In this document: one piece after another, positions 10,169 to 21,520 of the stretch | How positions within the stretch are numbered: position 1 is the first letter of the stretch | How the letters are laid out: every line of letters begins with the position of its first letter | Source: Lucinisca nassula | Lineage: Eukaryota > Mollusca > Bivalvia > Lucinida > Lucinidae | Direction: 5' to 3' | Assembly: GCA_963580285.1 (NCBI GenBank) | Contig: OY757017.1 | Location: forward strand, 13,652,538 to 13,716,537 | Length of the DNA stretch: 64,000 nt | Notes under the pieces: generated by a model | Databases searched by the model: none | Told to the model about the DNA's origin: nothing | What the model saw: the letters and a program-made list of their open reading frames with translations, nothing else | Position numbers and translations under genes: made by a program

Positions 10169-10648
10169 TTGACGATGACAGATGGTAGCAAACAAGCACT
10201 CGTACAACGAAGTTGTAGCGTATATTTTCAAATGTCGTCGCAAGCTCGATACGACGGGCTAACGCCGTATCGATATCGGCCCGATTTGTACTGCCTGAGG
10301 GGATCATTTCGTTTGGCTGGCGAACGACTAGGCAAAATAATCTTGATAGCAGACTGTATATGAGATATGGGTGGTCATCGCGGGTATACGAATATAGGAA
10401 TGTAAAAAAATAAATAACTTCCATCCATTGTTTAGGCCTAAAACAAGTTGTTGTTTTTTCCGCTAACCCGACCGATCCTGCTTCGTACCCCACTCCTCCC
10501 CCGTCTCTCCTATTTTTTATCACTAAAAGAACAAAATAAAAAAACAACCCTACCATTTTCAATTTCCGATCCTACCCAGTGTCGTCTTTGCGTTTCCCCA
10601 TAGAAATTTCGCGTTTTAAGTACATTTTTTTAGTTTTTTTTGGCATTT

Positions 10649-10952
10649 GTTTGTTTGTTTGTTTTATTTGAGGTTTAACGTCCCCGTCAACACTGTAAAG
10701 GTCATTTTGGAGACGTTGCTTCCAATTTTGTGGGACTTTTACCCGACATTGAGATGAAATGACATCTCAAGCCCTGTCGCCCAATGAAACCAATAGGGTT
10801 TATTAGCATGGACGGTCTGTCTCGCACCGTGGTTCCTGAACAGGCTTAGATCCTGTAAGCGGTTTACCAGTACTAGTGTGCGGGCCGGATTCAGCTCTGC
10901 GTGGAAGCATCATGCAGCCCATATATTTCTTCAAGCCCCTATGGGCGGGGGC
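10649..10952 (-). repeat. SINE family B with 14-bp target-site duplication
   Basis: Near full-length minus-strand copy. TTTTTTTGGCATTT occurs at 10,635-10,648 and again at 10,953-10,966. The 'gtttgtttgttttatttgag' end at the left is the element's 3' tail. Confidence 0.85.
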
Positions 10953-10966
10953 TTTTTTTGGCATTT

Positions 10967-11939
10967 AGTATTTTAGTATCTTCCAAATTATAGAGCTGAC
11001 GTTTTTTAGAATCTAAAGTGAATTTTGATATACAGTGCAAGTCTCAACATGACAATTTTATTAACAAAAACATGTACAAAAACAAAAACACATAAAATAC
11101 ATACGCGATCCTGTTTTTTTTTTTTTTTTTTTTCAGGAGAATAATAAAATAATAAAAAAAGTATCTCCTACCTACCGACCAATTTTTTTTCAGCATGTTA
11201 GTAGAAGCAGTACAGCTATTTTTTATGTCCTAAAAGAAATCGTGTACTCACCCAAATTGTTTTTACATGTCAGTACTGCTGTATAACGAAACGACCTCTA
11301 CCCAATCTTATGAAACAGGAAGTAGAAAATGCAAGATTTTCCCATTTGTGCCGAAGAAACTGTATATATACGTAGTCTAATATATATAGTACGACCTTGA
11401 CCTTGGAGTTAAGGACTTGGGTTTTTTTTTGTGCCCGACGTATTGTCTCATGATGTTTAACATTTCTACAATCCACCCAGAAATAAGAAATTTATTGACT
11501 GCATTTAAGTTTCGGACGGACGGACGTACATGTACCTACCAGAGGTACATTATGGGATGCACCCCACAGTGACAACTGTGACAGAAGAATACAACCATGC
11601 TGGTTTAAGCTGATCTTTCTATCGGAATACGCTAGGTGAAAAAGGGTAAAGTACAAACAAGTAATAAGATCCTTCGTGTGCAAAATTTTGAATGTTCACC
11701 TTATATTTAACGTTCTGCATGCTGGATTTTTTTCAGCAGACGACATTCGGAAATATTATTTCTTATTTTGCCAAGAAAACAGGAGTTGACATTTCATCTT
11801 ATGGAGACGATTTGCGTGAGAAGTCAAATCCTGTTTTCCGGGAAAAATAAGAAAAATGCCAACAATGTGTTGCTGCTGAATTAGCCTAGAGGGGGGTAAA
11901 TGTTAATATACTGAAGTGAAGATTCATTCATTATTTGTA
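10967..11939. other. No gene; poly-T tract and a foldback
   Basis: It contains a poly-T run at about 11,115-11,133. A foldback at 11,755-11,860 has 'atttcttattttgccaagaaaacagg' homology to 'cctgttttccgggaaaaataag' on the other side of 'cttatggagacgatttgcgt'. Nothing else is recognised. Confidence 0.45.
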
Positions 11940-12078
11940 AGAAGCCTCCGTGATGTAGTGGTTACGCTACTCGTCTTGTACACCAGGGGTCGCAGGATCG
12001 ATCCCGGGCTTCTCCAGAGTTTCGGATGAGTCTTTAAACCGAGGTCCCAGCTCCGTATGACCCTTAACATATTTTAAA
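11940..12078 (+). repeat. tRNA-derived SINE, family C (partial)
   Basis: The head reads GAAGCCTCCGTGATGTAGTG...GGATCGATCCCGGGCTTC, with an A-box-like and a B-box-like part, then a short body (TTTCGGATGAGTCTTTAAA). It is not a functional tRNA: the acceptor and anticodon arms do not pair properly and the same body recurs at 15,439, 20,591 and 54,208. Confidence 0.8.
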
Positions 12079-12209
12079 AATTGGAAAGAAAAGAATGCTC
12101 CGGAAAAATTCATTCATTTAGAACAGAACCATCTCAAACTGCAAAATGGAGACAAACACACACATGAAAGCACGCACACATATGCGCACGCACGCACACA
12201 CACACGCAC

Positions 12210-12475
12210 GCCTATCGGGGCTTTATGAAATAGAGTCGGAAGCATGGTGCTTCCGCTCCGAGATGACACTGACAGCACATTTTGTGCTGGTGAATAATCC
12301 TACCCAGGTAAGGTGCTGCGAGTCGGACGTTCCTAAAACTTTAGCAATTTCTTTGGGCGATAAGGCTTGAGATGTCAGTTCATGTGAACGTCAGGTAAAA
12401 GTCCAACAAAATCGGAAACAACATAAACTTTCCAAAATTACCTAAATAGTGTTGAAGGGGATGTAAAATCTCAAC
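12210..12475 (+). repeat. Diverged SINE family B
   Basis: The 'tatcggggctttatgaaata' start, 'aggcttgagatgtcagttca' middle and 'gtgttgaaggggatgtaaaa' end match family B at roughly 75-80% by eye. It is preceded by a (CA/CG)n tract at 12,155-12,210. Confidence 0.7.
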
Positions 12476-12597
12476 ACACCCACTCAAATACACAGGCTTG
12501 GAACGTCCACAAGAAGAAAATTGCTGGACGAGAGGCGGAAACGGGCTTCAACTCTGGAGTTTACAAATATTCAACCCTAGCCCGATCACTACCATCC

Positions 12598-12832
12598 GTG
12601 AAGTGAACATACCCTAAACCCTATTTTACATAGAGAAAACTTGGATTTACGGTGTATACATTATTTTTTCTTATTTCTGCTCCAAGACGGAGGTAGTGGG
12701 TATCCGTTAGCACCGACTCAACGAGGCGGTTATAACGAGCACCCATAACCTATGTTTGCAGTATAAATAAGAAAAAATATCACGAATTTTCACCAGACAA
12801 TTAGCCATTTGGGAGATATGAAAAAAAAATGC
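12598..12832. repeat. Hairpin-core MITE, degraded
   Basis: It carries the 'gagaaaacttggatttacgg' arm, a decayed core (tatccgttagcaccgactcaacgaggcggttataacgagc in the genome, with several mismatches in the stem) and the 'tttgcagtataaataagaaa' shoulder. It belongs to the 'aagtccgtgaaatgaacacc' arm subtype, complete at 22,585 and 50,254. Confidence 0.65.
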
Positions 12833-13579
12833 AGTATACCCTAGCTGAACAATGGTTATTAAAACACGGGCATTTAACATTCAAATTGACCTCCGCCGGT
12901 GGTCAGTTGAAAACAATTTTACTTATATCCGGAGGTCAATTTGAACGTTTCCTGTTACTGATATTCGTGGGCTGCAGGAAGGTCACAGGTTAAATTATTC
13001 TTGATCAAAAACATGTCTTGAAAATCGGAGAATGTTATTCTATCAGTTTTTTGTTTGCACCTGTATGTTCATACCAAGTGTCATTGAAATATTTTCAGTC
13101 GTTTCGTCGCAATTATTTTTGTTCCGCACGCTCAGTCGTGAAACCAGCAACACAGGTGAATATGCTCTGATTGTCCAATGACAAGCTTCCATTGAACAAT
13201 TATTGTTGCAGTCGGAAACGGCAATACCATACCTGCTTCCAAGACATACTTTTATAAATCTACACGTTTTCCCTACAATGTTCTGACCATTTTTTGCATC
13301 GGAGGTCAATTTGAAAATTAGGTGGTCAATTTGACTAATGGAGATTATAATGGAAAATAATATTTGAATGAAAATCATGAAACATGGTTCTTTATGTCGT
13401 GTTGGGGTTATGTTTAGAATAAAGTCATTGGGTCCGTTTTCTTGAAAGAGTGACCGCCAAATTCAGGCTGTCAGTGTACTCAAACTTCACAGTCTCTTAA
13501 CAATTAGCGTCTTCGGAAACAATTGATCAGAAGCACACCAGGCGCACATTATCGCGTGCTGGTCTTAATCATTTTGAGC

Positions 13580-13960
13580 TTTCTTCAGAGATTTGTCATC
13601 ATGGACGAAACATGGGGCCATCATTTTACCCCAGAGGCCAAACAACAATCGAAACAATTGAAGAACCCCGGCTCACCCCGCCAAAGAAGGCAAAGACTGG
13701 GAAGCTGGGAAGATTATGGCCTCGTTTTTCTGAGATGCAGATAGTATTCTGCCGATAGATTATCTCCAAAAATCAATTGCACGTATTATGCTTCACTTCT
13801 GACGCAATTACGGGAAAATATTAAACTTAAGCGCCGCGGAAAGCTCACTATAGGTGTGTTGCTCCATTAGAACAATGCTCCTGTTCACAAGTCTGTCATA
13901 TGAATTCTACAGAGTGGAGCTTGAAGCAAACATTTCGTGAAAATTTTTGATCAAGGTCAG
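13580..13960 (+). pseudogene. Mariner transposase fragment, left arm
   Basis: Frames starting at about 13,580 read FLQRFVIMDETWGHHFTPEA, the catalytic start of mariner transposases (first D of the D,D34D triad in DETW). The segment continues through AGKIMASFF and DADSILPIDYL to NNAPVHKS. Three defects are visible: a frameshift after GSP (about 13,675), a TGA where the family has W after the MASFF motif, and the second catalytic motif HxDNAP changed to H-stop-NNAP. The N-terminal DNA-binding half is absent. It is not functional. Confidence 0.8.
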
Positions 13961-14269
13961 GATATATCCGGTTATACACAAACCGCTCTATCTGACGCCA
14001 GATGCCAATACACTACAGCATTTCACTCTTTGACTCCACAACAGAGAAAACACAGAGGCACTGTGACTATGTGTTTATGCATTGGAGTCTTGGTGCCGAA
14101 TCTTAGAAAAGATATCGGAATGGAGTGTAGAGTTAAATTTTGGTGAAAATGTTAGACTAAGCCTTTTGTAAAGGATCGGTTTATACATGTACTGCAACGG
14201 CTCCAAACTTTGACCCCAGCCTCCACTTAATCTCTCCATCGCATGACTTTACTCCATGGCTCCGGAAGC

Positions 14270-14600
14270 ATTGTCCTAATGGAACAACACACCTTAAGTG
14301 AGCTTTCCGCGGCGCTTAAGTATAATATTTTCCCGTAACTGCGTCAGAAGTGAAGCATAGGATGTGCCATTGATAGTTTGTCCATTTTAGAGATAAATTA
14401 TCAGCAGAATACGAGCTGCATCCCTGAAAACCGAGACCATAACCTTCCCAGCTGATGAAACTGTCTTTGCTTTCTTTGGCGGGTGAGCCAGGGTGCTTCC
14501 ATTGTTTCGATTGTTGATTGGCCTCTGGAGTTTAATGATGGACTCATGTTTCACCCATAGTGAAAAATCTCTGATGAAAGTTCAAAAAGATTGAGATAAG
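14270..14600 (-). pseudogene. Mariner transposase fragment, right arm
   Basis: This is the inverted counterpart of the left-arm copy. On the minus strand it reads RFFTMGET-stop-VHH-stop-TPEA, then NQQSKQWKHPGSP and AGKVMVSVF, and ends near H-stop-DNAS. The catalytic D of DETW is G here, while the second motif keeps D. The two arms therefore decayed independently after the inversion or double insertion. Confidence 0.7.
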
Positions 14601-15438
14601 CACGCGATAATGTGCGCCTGATGTGCTTCTGATCAACTTTTTCCGAATAGCCTATTTGTAAAGATAATGTGAAGTTTGAGTACACTGACATCCTGAATTT
14701 GGCTGTCACTCTTTCCAGAAAACAGATCAAATGACTTTATACTAAACATAACCCCAAAACGACATAAAGAACCATATTTCATGATTTTCGTTTTAAAAAA
14801 TTTTTTCCATTATATTTTCCATTAGTCAAATTGACCATCTCATTTTCAAATTGACCACCGATGCAAAAATGGCCTGAACATTGTAGGGAAAACGTGTAAA
14901 TTTATAAAAGTACATCTTGGGAGCAGATATGGTAACGCCGTATCTGACTGCAACAATGCTTGCTCACTGGAAGCTTGTCATTGGACAATCAGAGCAAATT
15001 CACCCGTGTTTGCTGACTTTCTAGTTTCGATTTCACGACTGAGCGTGCGGGAAAAAATGATTGCGATGAAACGACTGAAAACCTTTCAATGACACTTGGT
15101 ATGAACATGCTGATGCAAAAAAACTGATACAATAACATTCTCCGATTTTTTAGATATGCTTTCGATAAAAAATAATATTACCTGCGACCTTCCTGCAGCC
15201 CGCGAATCCAATAACAGGAAACGTTCAAATTGACCTCCGGATATAAGTCAAATTGTTTTCAAATGACCACCGGCGGAGGTCAATTTGAATGCTTACTGCC
15301 CGCGATTAATGCAACAAACATCTCGGTGGAAGGTGTTCTCATATCGGCAAGGTGACTGGTAAACAATGAACAAAGGGTGCACTTAAATTTGCAAAGCAGA
15401 AATACATTGACCGTCGATCATATGCTTGTTCAGTACTA

Positions 15439-15603
15439 GAAGCCTCCGTGTCGTGGTTATGCTGCTCACCTTGTAAACCAGGGGTCGCAAGATCGATCCC
15501 GGGATTCTCAAGACTTTCGGATGAGTCTTTAAATCGAGGTCTCGTCTCCGTATGACCTAAGCTGTTGGTGAGACGTAAAACTCAAACACTCACTCACTCA
15601 CTC
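15439..15603 (+). repeat. tRNA-derived SINE, family C
   Basis: The head GAAGCCTCCGTG...GATCGATCCCGGG and the body TTTCGGATGAGTCTTTAAAT are followed by GGTGAGACGTAAAACTCAAA and (CACT)n. TCAGTACT occurs on both sides as a possible short target duplication. Confidence 0.8.
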
Positions 15604-15766
15604 GATCAGTACTGGCCTGGCTATCTGGACTCTAACCATGAAAACACACTCCCCCCTTGACTATTTGTCTTCACATATTAGCCCCCTTTCATGTTAAAAA
15701 CCTCATATCAGCCAAACTGATCAGCCAAATCAGAGGAACCATTTGCCATATTTTTATACAAACATT

Positions 15767-16366
15767 ACTAAAACACGCCTGTACAAATACATTGTAGATT
15801 TTCCCGTGGAAAAAAAGGAAATTTTACGATTAAAAGTTGATATATTTTTCTTATTTATGCTCAAAGTATAGATTGTGGGTACACGTTAGAACCGCCTCGT
15901 TCTAACAAGTACCAACAATCTATATTTTAGAACAGAAAAAAGAAAAATAAGGTTCAATATATTAACCCCAGTAGTTTGTGTGTTTGTTTGTATTGGAGTT
16001 TAACAGCACAGTCAACACTATTTTAGGTCATATTGAGCCAGTCAGTTTACCAATCCACACTTTTCCAGGCCATGCTTATGCGTAAGTGTTTAACAAGTAC
16101 AGTGCACATTCTTTCGCAAGAAACTGACAACTGTCCTTCTTGAATCAGCGGAAGGGAGAGATTAACCGTAGTAAAAGATTTCATGACCAATCTCCACGAA
16201 ACTAGAATGTTGTCCGGCAGGTATCGAACCCGCGTCCTCCTGATCACCAGTCAGACGCGCATCCGACTGAGCTACCGAGGCCGGCTAGCCTCAGTTGTAG
16301 TATATAAAAGTGGGGTTCAAGGGGGTCAGAATTATAAAGGTTTGTTTTCGTGATGGATAATAAAAC
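15767..16366. repeat. Hairpin-core MITE interrupted by SINE A
   Basis: It starts CATTACTAAAACACGCC and ends in TTGTTTTCGTGATG at 16,366. The core at 15,871-15,921 has lost part of its loop-proximal stem. A SINE (15,978-16,286) sits in the right shoulder between 'accccagt' and 'tatataaaagtggggttcaa'. Confidence 0.75.
15978..16286 (-). repeat. tRNA-derived SINE, family A
   Basis: Full copy. The minus-strand head GCCGGCCTCGGTAGCTCAGT with GGTTCGATACC lies at the right end, and the tail GTTAAACTCCAATACAAACA at the left. Confidence 0.85.
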
Positions 16367-16487
16367 ATGTTACGGTGATTAAACTATCAGGTAGACGGGA
16401 GCAGGCTAACCTGAGTCTTCGCTGGTTTCTCAGATCTTCTTGTAGCCTTTGTCGTGTGCTGGCTTGAGAGGGTAGCAGCAGTTTTTC

Positions 16488-16750
16488 CCACTATTTTTCA
16501 AAGGTAGACAACTTTCGGGACTTACTGCTCGATTTTCTATAAACTCTGGCCCACGGAAAAAGGGGTCTACTCTTAAAGGAAAGAATTTGCTCCCCAGGAG
16601 CAAATTCTTTCCTTTAAGAGTTGACCCCTATTGACATGGGAGACAAAATACTCTTGCATGAGTTACCTCCCCTGAAGTTGAATCCTTTCCCCTTAACTAT
16701 TTTAAAAGCAGTCTCCTTGCAAAGGTGAATGGATACACCGGACATGTTTC
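16488..16750. mobile_element. Foldback MITE with GAGCAAATTCTTTCCTTTAA hairpin
   Basis: A near-perfect hairpin at 16,562-16,632 pairs GGGTCTACTCTTAAAGGAAA... with its complement around a CCCAGG loop. The right end has 'ggtgaatggatacacc'. A complete relative at 47,440-47,669 shows TTAA on both sides, which suggests a piggyBac-type mobiliser. Confidence 0.7.
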
Positions 16751-16823
16751 TGCCATTTTGGGTTGATTTTTGTTTGTTTGATTTTAAGTTTAACGTCCCC
16801 GTCTTTTGGGTTGATTGTACAGG

Positions 16824-17135
16824 AGATTGATTGATTGTTTCGTGTTCAACGACACGTCAACGCTTGTGAGTCATTTTGTGTCGTTTCTCAGAAAAAGAGA
16901 AAAGAGATGGTAGAGATGATAGTGAGGGACAGATGAGAAAGAGGAGTAGAAACAGAAGAAATAACAAAACTCGACCCCTACCCTTACCTGCTGCAAGTAT
17001 ATTGTACAGCAGGCCTTGCCGAAATGTAAGCCAGTATCAGTTTGGCGCCCCATTGACATGTGCACAAGATACACATCACCTTTGCCTCGACAAACCACCC
17101 CCGCAGTACGGGAGAACACCATTCATTCAATAGTC
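16824..17135 (-). repeat. Dispersed repeat E (SINE-like)
   Basis: 'gattgtttcgtgttcaacgacac', 'gtcattttgtgt' and 'gaaaaagagaaaagagatgg' recur in reverse complement at 37,590-37,850. The end resembles the tail module shared by the other SINEs here, but I do not see a clear tRNA head. The frames on both strands are repeat-derived. Confidence 0.55.
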
Positions 17136-17249
17136 AGGTGATGATCACATCCCCTAAAAAAAAAAAAAAAACAACAACTGGAAATTGTGTTTGTGAAACA
17201 CTATGCCCCCAACCATATGCTTGTCCCTAAATGGGATAGTAAACAGTAC

Positions 17250-18390
17250 CTCATGATCATTTGCATTAAAAATAAACCTGTCAAATATTAACAGATTTTA
17301 GACAATTCAGATCATCTATGCCTTAGTAGCAAACAGACTGCCAAATATCATGAGCCTAGCTCAAGTGGTTCTCCAGTTATTTTGTTCACAAGGTTTCCCT
17401 ATAGCCAAAATGTATAAGTCCAAAAAGGGGCATAACTGCATTTAATATTTTCGGAATTTCGTCAAAAACTAATTAGGTCATCTACACCTTAGACCCAAAC
17501 TGTATACTAAATATCATGAGCCTAGCTCAAGCGGTTCTCCAGATAATTTGTTCACAAGGTTTCCCTATAGCCACAATGCATAAGTCAAAAAAGGGGCATA
17601 ACTCCGTTAAATGTTTTCGGAATTTCGTCAAAAGTTAATCAGGTCATCTACACCTTAGACCCACATAGTCTTCTAAATATCATTTGCCTAGTTCGAGCGG
17701 TTCTCCGGATATTTTGCTCACAAGGTTTCCCCATAGCCACAATGTGTAAGCCCGAAAAAGAGCGTACTCCATTAAATATTTTCGGAATTTAATCGAAAGT
17801 TAATCAGGTCATCTATACCTTAGACCCAAACTGTGTACTTAATATAATGAGCCCAGCTAAAGCAGTTCTCAAGATATTATGCTCACAAGGTTTCCCCATT
17901 GCCACAATGCATAAGTCCGAAAAGGGGCGTTACTCCATTAAATATTTTCGGAATTTCATCAAAAGTTAATCAGGTCATCTACACATTAGACCCAAACTCT
18001 CTACTAAATATTATGAGACTAGCTCAAGCGGTTCTTCAGATATTTTGTTCACAAGGTTTCCCCATAGTCGCAATGCATAAGTTCGAAAAGGGGCGTTGCT
18101 CCGTTAAATATTTTCGTAATTTCGTCAAAAGTTGATCAGGTCATCTACACCTTAGACCCAAACAGTTTACTAAATATCATGAGCCTAGCTCAAGTGGTTC
18201 TCCAGATATCTTGCTCACAAGGTTTCCCCATAGCCACAATGCATAAGTCCGAAAAGGGCCGTAACTCTGCAAAGACAAGTCCGGCGAAAACAAAAATAAT
18301 ATACTTGTCCGCTTATTTTTCATGCACATTCCATATATGAAATTTCGAGATCCTAGCTCAAACCATTCTTGAGTTTCCTACAGGGTGAAA
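17250..18390. repeat. ~165-bp tandem repeat, six units
   Basis: Successive units share 'cacaaggtttccccatagcc', 'gtcatctacaccttagaccc' and 'atatcatgagcctagctcaa'. The repeated motif falls near 17,390, 17,559, 17,724, 17,887, 18,054 and 18,219. The last unit runs into the (GACG)n/(GACA)n microsatellite. Confidence 0.85.
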
Positions 18391-18396
18391 GCGTAA

Positions 18397-18438
18397 AGGA
18401 CAGACCGACAGACGGACGGACGGACGGACGGACGGACG

Positions 18439-18509
<71 letters not shown>

Positions 18510-18515
18510 CAGAAC
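18397..18515. repeat. (GACG)n-(GACA)n compound microsatellite
   Basis: About nine GGAC/GACG repeats are followed by about twenty CAGA repeats. The cysteine/valine/serine-rich open frames on both strands are pure repeat translations. Confidence 0.95.
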
Positions 18516-19020
18516 CAATATGTCCCATCAAATTCTTCGAAGTTGGGGGCATAAAAAGGCAGGGTGTCTATTCGATTCCTTGGGTCTCTCATGAAGGAGC
18601 GGAATTCGCGGAAAGAAATAAAATCCAGGGTCAGAAAAAAGACAGCCAATGCAGTCAACCCTTTAAAGGGCAGATAAATGAGTTGCAGAATCAGACCCTG
18701 AAAAGGCAGGTGAACTATACTGACGGGAAATAGAAACTATACACTTTAAAACAAAACAAGTGGATAATTCAGTTTAAAAATACGGATTAAGGATTTGACT
18801 CACTATAGACATGAATCCTGAAACAATTTAAAGAAAATCATTCAAATGTTTTGCCAGTGACAATTTAAAAATGAGTGTATAGTTTCTATTTCCGGTGATT
18901 ATATAATGCTATAGGAATTTTAATAAATGGAATGGTTGAGACGGACATGTTCTTGTGTATAATGGCCTATAGTTGCAGGTCAAACGTTTACATTTAGTTC
19001 GACTTTGTTGCAGTTAAAGT
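18516..19020. other. No recognisable gene
   Basis: A unique-looking stretch. An inverted pair of 'gaaactatacactttaaa' (18,725) and 'gtgtatagtttctatttccgg' (18,873) makes a ~170-bp foldback, probably another small MITE. Confidence 0.45.
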
Positions 19021-19298
19021 CATTAGGAAAACACGGCTATTCAAATCTATTGAAACTTTTAACACACAAAAAAATGAACATTTTCAGATGAAAAAAAACT
19101 TCACATTTTACTTATTACTGCTCAAAAAATAGATTCCGGAAACTCGTTAGATCCGCGGTTCTAACGAATACCTATAATCTATATCATTGACCAGAAATAA
19201 GAAGAAAAATACATACCCCTGTAAACCCCAAATTTTCTATAAAAAGTGGGGTTTCAGTTGGTGGGGTTTCAGTTGGTCAAATGTATGTAGGCGTGATT
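19021..19298. repeat. Hairpin-core MITE, degraded
   Basis: It runs from 'cattaggaaaacacggctat' to 'gtaggcgtgatttcgtgatg'. The core is eroded (ctcgttagatccgcggttctaacgaa). The right arm contains a small local duplication of 'gtggggtttcagttg'. Confidence 0.7.
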
Positions 19299-19685
19299 TC
19301 GTGATGATTCGTGTGTCAGTAATATTTGCAGTAAGTCTTCATTTATTTTTTTATACCTGTTGAAAAAAAAAAAAAAAAAAAAAAAGACACGACCACACTG
19401 AGTACGGGATCTGGAGCCCGTCCGTCCGTAAGCTTGCCGCTTTACTGATAACTCCTCCTTGGTATATACTTAGAGAATGAGATAGGGCTGCGAACAGAAC
19501 ATTGACATTTCAGTTCACAAATTAGTAACAAAGAAATTTTGTCTTAGATAGTTGTCGACCTGGTTTCAATTTCGGCCAACAAGTTTTCATAGAATCAATG
19601 ATCAGAATACCATTTTTGTATACAAAACATTAACCAACTCTGACTCACTTTGTATGGGCTGAAAGTGAGAATCAGAAAATACCTT

Positions 19686-19970
19686 CATCACTTAAACACA
19701 CCTATATTATTTTGACCCCCTTAAACCCCACTTTTTTATAAGAAAGCTGGGGTTGATAGGGGTAAACTTTATGTATCGTATTTTTGCTCTAAAATATAGA
19801 TTGTGAGTACTCGTTAGAACCGCCTCAATGAGGCAGTTCTATCGAGTACCCACAATTTATATTTTGAGAAGAAATAAGAAAAATATCACACTTTTTTTCA
19901 TAAAAAATTTTTCGGTTTAACGGGAGTAAAGTTTATAATGCATTTGTATAGGCGTGCATTTTTCGTAATG
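19686..19970. repeat. Hairpin-core MITE
   Basis: The left arm is the 'ttttgacccccttaaacccc' type. The core is at about 19,800-19,855 (ACTCGTTAGAACCGCCTC with its complement, two mismatches). The right arm is the 'catttgtataggcgtg' type. The two ends are therefore not the same sequence, as in most copies here. Confidence 0.8.
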
Positions 19971-20039
19971 GTTTCAAACTTGTTATAACCGCTAAAGCAA
20001 ATAAATATTTTGTCCAAGAGGAGTCCCAGTCAACAATTT

Positions 20040-20280
20040 CAAAGTCATGACGGGCCTGCAGTTCCCCTAGCCATGCATTTCCTGGGAAGGCTTATACATA
20101 AGCGGTTGACCAGTACATTGCACATTCTTTCGCCAGAAACTGACACTCGACCTTCTTGAATCAGCAGAAGGGAGAGAATGACCATAGAAACTTTTTCATG
20201 GTCAACCTCTACGAACGAATGTTGTTGATCTAGTCAGAATCGAATGTGCGACCCCTTGATCACCATTCAGAAACGCAACC
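20040..20280 (-). repeat. tRNA-derived SINE, family A (partial, diverged)
   Basis: It has the 'ctgggaaggcttatacataagcgg' body and 'gaatcagcagaagggagaga' segments. The head is degraded (gatctagtcagaatcgaatg), and the copy abuts the MITE that starts at 20,281. Confidence 0.7.
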
Positions 20281-20777
20281 CATTACGAAAACACGCATAT
20301 TCTGCAAATTTTACCACCTAAAATGAAATTTTACCACCAAAAATGAAATTTTACCACCTAAAATGAAATTTTACCACCAAATATGAAAAAGATAAAAAAA
20401 AAAAAAAAATCCTGATATTTTTTCGTATTTCTGCACAAATCATATTTTTGGGTACTCGTTAGAACCGCCTCGACGAGGCGGTTCTAACGAGTACTCACAA
20501 TCTATGTTTTTGAGTAAGCATAACAAAAAATAATGTTCGTCTTGTAAACTTCAGTTTTCCTGTATAAAAGTGTGGTTTAATGGAGGCGTAGAAGCCCCTG
20601 TGGCGCAGTGGTTTTGCTACTCGCCTTGTAAACCAGTGATCGCAGGATCGATCCCGGGCTTCTCCAGACTTTCGGATGAGTCTTTAAACCGAGGTCCCGT
20701 CTCCGTATGACCTTAGCTGTTGGTGGGACGTAAAACTAAAACTCACTCACTCACTTAATGGGGCGTGTTTCCTGATG
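20281..20777. repeat. Hairpin-core MITE with nested SINE C
   Basis: The copy begins CATTACGAAAACACGC and ends GCGTGTTTCCTGATG. The hairpin core is perfect. Its left arm has expanded four copies of 'aaattttaccacctaaaatg'. SINE C at 20,591-20,757 splits the right arm. TTTAATGGAGGCGT before and TTAATGGGGCGT after it look like its target duplication. Confidence 0.8.
20591..20757 (+). repeat. tRNA-derived SINE, family C
   Basis: Complete copy. The head GAAGCCCCTGTGGCGCAGTG...GGATCGATCCCGGGCTTC, the body, and the tail GTGGGACGTAAAACTAAAAC plus (CACT)n are all present. Confidence 0.85.
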
Positions 20778-21147
20778 CGGCCGATTCTGTGTTAAAATCT
20801 TAAACAGCAATGGTGTTACCAGCGGCGCATTTTGAATAGCCAGAATAGAATCTTTATGTGCATTGTATTTTTTAAGATGCGCTGAAGTGTATAACCCATT
20901 AGCTCTGAAGACTCGCCCCCATGTACTAGAAAAAAGTATAAACTTTCCACCTTATTACAGCGAAATTGCAAGTCTTTTAGAGTGGATTTTGTCAGAATAT
21001 TAGACATGAAATAGGATGAAAGTGTTTGCACGCATGATCCAAATGCAATAATGAAAGAAGAATTTTAGCATTTAGTAGTCTTTTTGTCGATGTTTCGCGT
21101 TTATTACAATTCCGTTTGCGCTGTACAGTCAAACTACGATGCTTATC

Positions 21148-21426
21148 CATCAAGAAAACACGCCTGTATAATTTTGACCCCCTTGAACCCCACTTTTATA
21201 TAGTCAAACTGGGGTTTCCGGGGGTATACCTTATTTTACTAATTTCTGCTCTAAAATATAGATCGTGGGTACTCGTTAGAACCGCCTCGATGAGGCGGTT
21301 CTAACGAGTGCCCACAATCTATGTTTTGAGCAGAAATAAGAAAACTATCGCAATTTTTCATCATAAAATTTTCATTTTTTCGGCGACAAAGGTGGCAATG
21401 TATTTGTATAGGCGTGTTTGCGTAAT
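21148..21426. repeat. Hairpin-core MITE flanked by a 57-bp duplication
   Basis: Intact copy with a perfect core at about 21,265-21,310. About 57 bp just before it (CGATGTTTCGCGTTTATTAC... at 21,089-21,146) is repeated just after it (21,428-21,484) with a few differences. Confidence 0.85.
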
Positions 21427-21520
21427 ACGATGTTTCGCGTTTATTACAATTCCGTTTGCGCTATACTGTCCTACGATGTTTATCAGTGGCGAACAGTCAC
21501 CACCTTGGATAACCCAAGAA

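Larger units (their letters stand above)
12878..15296. mobile_element. Mariner-derived 2.4-kb near-palindrome
   Basis: Two ~1-kb arms (12,878 to ~13,885 and ~14,285 to 15,296) are inverted copies of each other around a ~400-bp spacer. The outer ends are TTCAAATTGACCTCCGCCGG and its complement. GGAGGTCAATTTGAA-type motifs also recur inside the arms, at 12,930 and 13,300. Each arm holds a decayed mariner transposase. Arm identity is high but not complete, with many substitutions, so this is not a recent hairpin duplication. Confidence 0.75.

Noticed and set aside
10017..10562. 181-codon minus-strand frame
   Set aside because: It crosses the boundary of the piggyBac-like MITE and is mixed repeat and intergenic sequence.
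11940..12015. tRNA-like sequence as a functional tRNA gene
   Set aside because: The same head plus body and tail recurs at 15,439, 20,591 and 54,208 with target duplications, so it is a SINE head.
18353..18658. Cysteine/valine/serine-rich 101-codon frame
   Set aside because: It comes from the (GACG)n-(GACA)n microsatellite.
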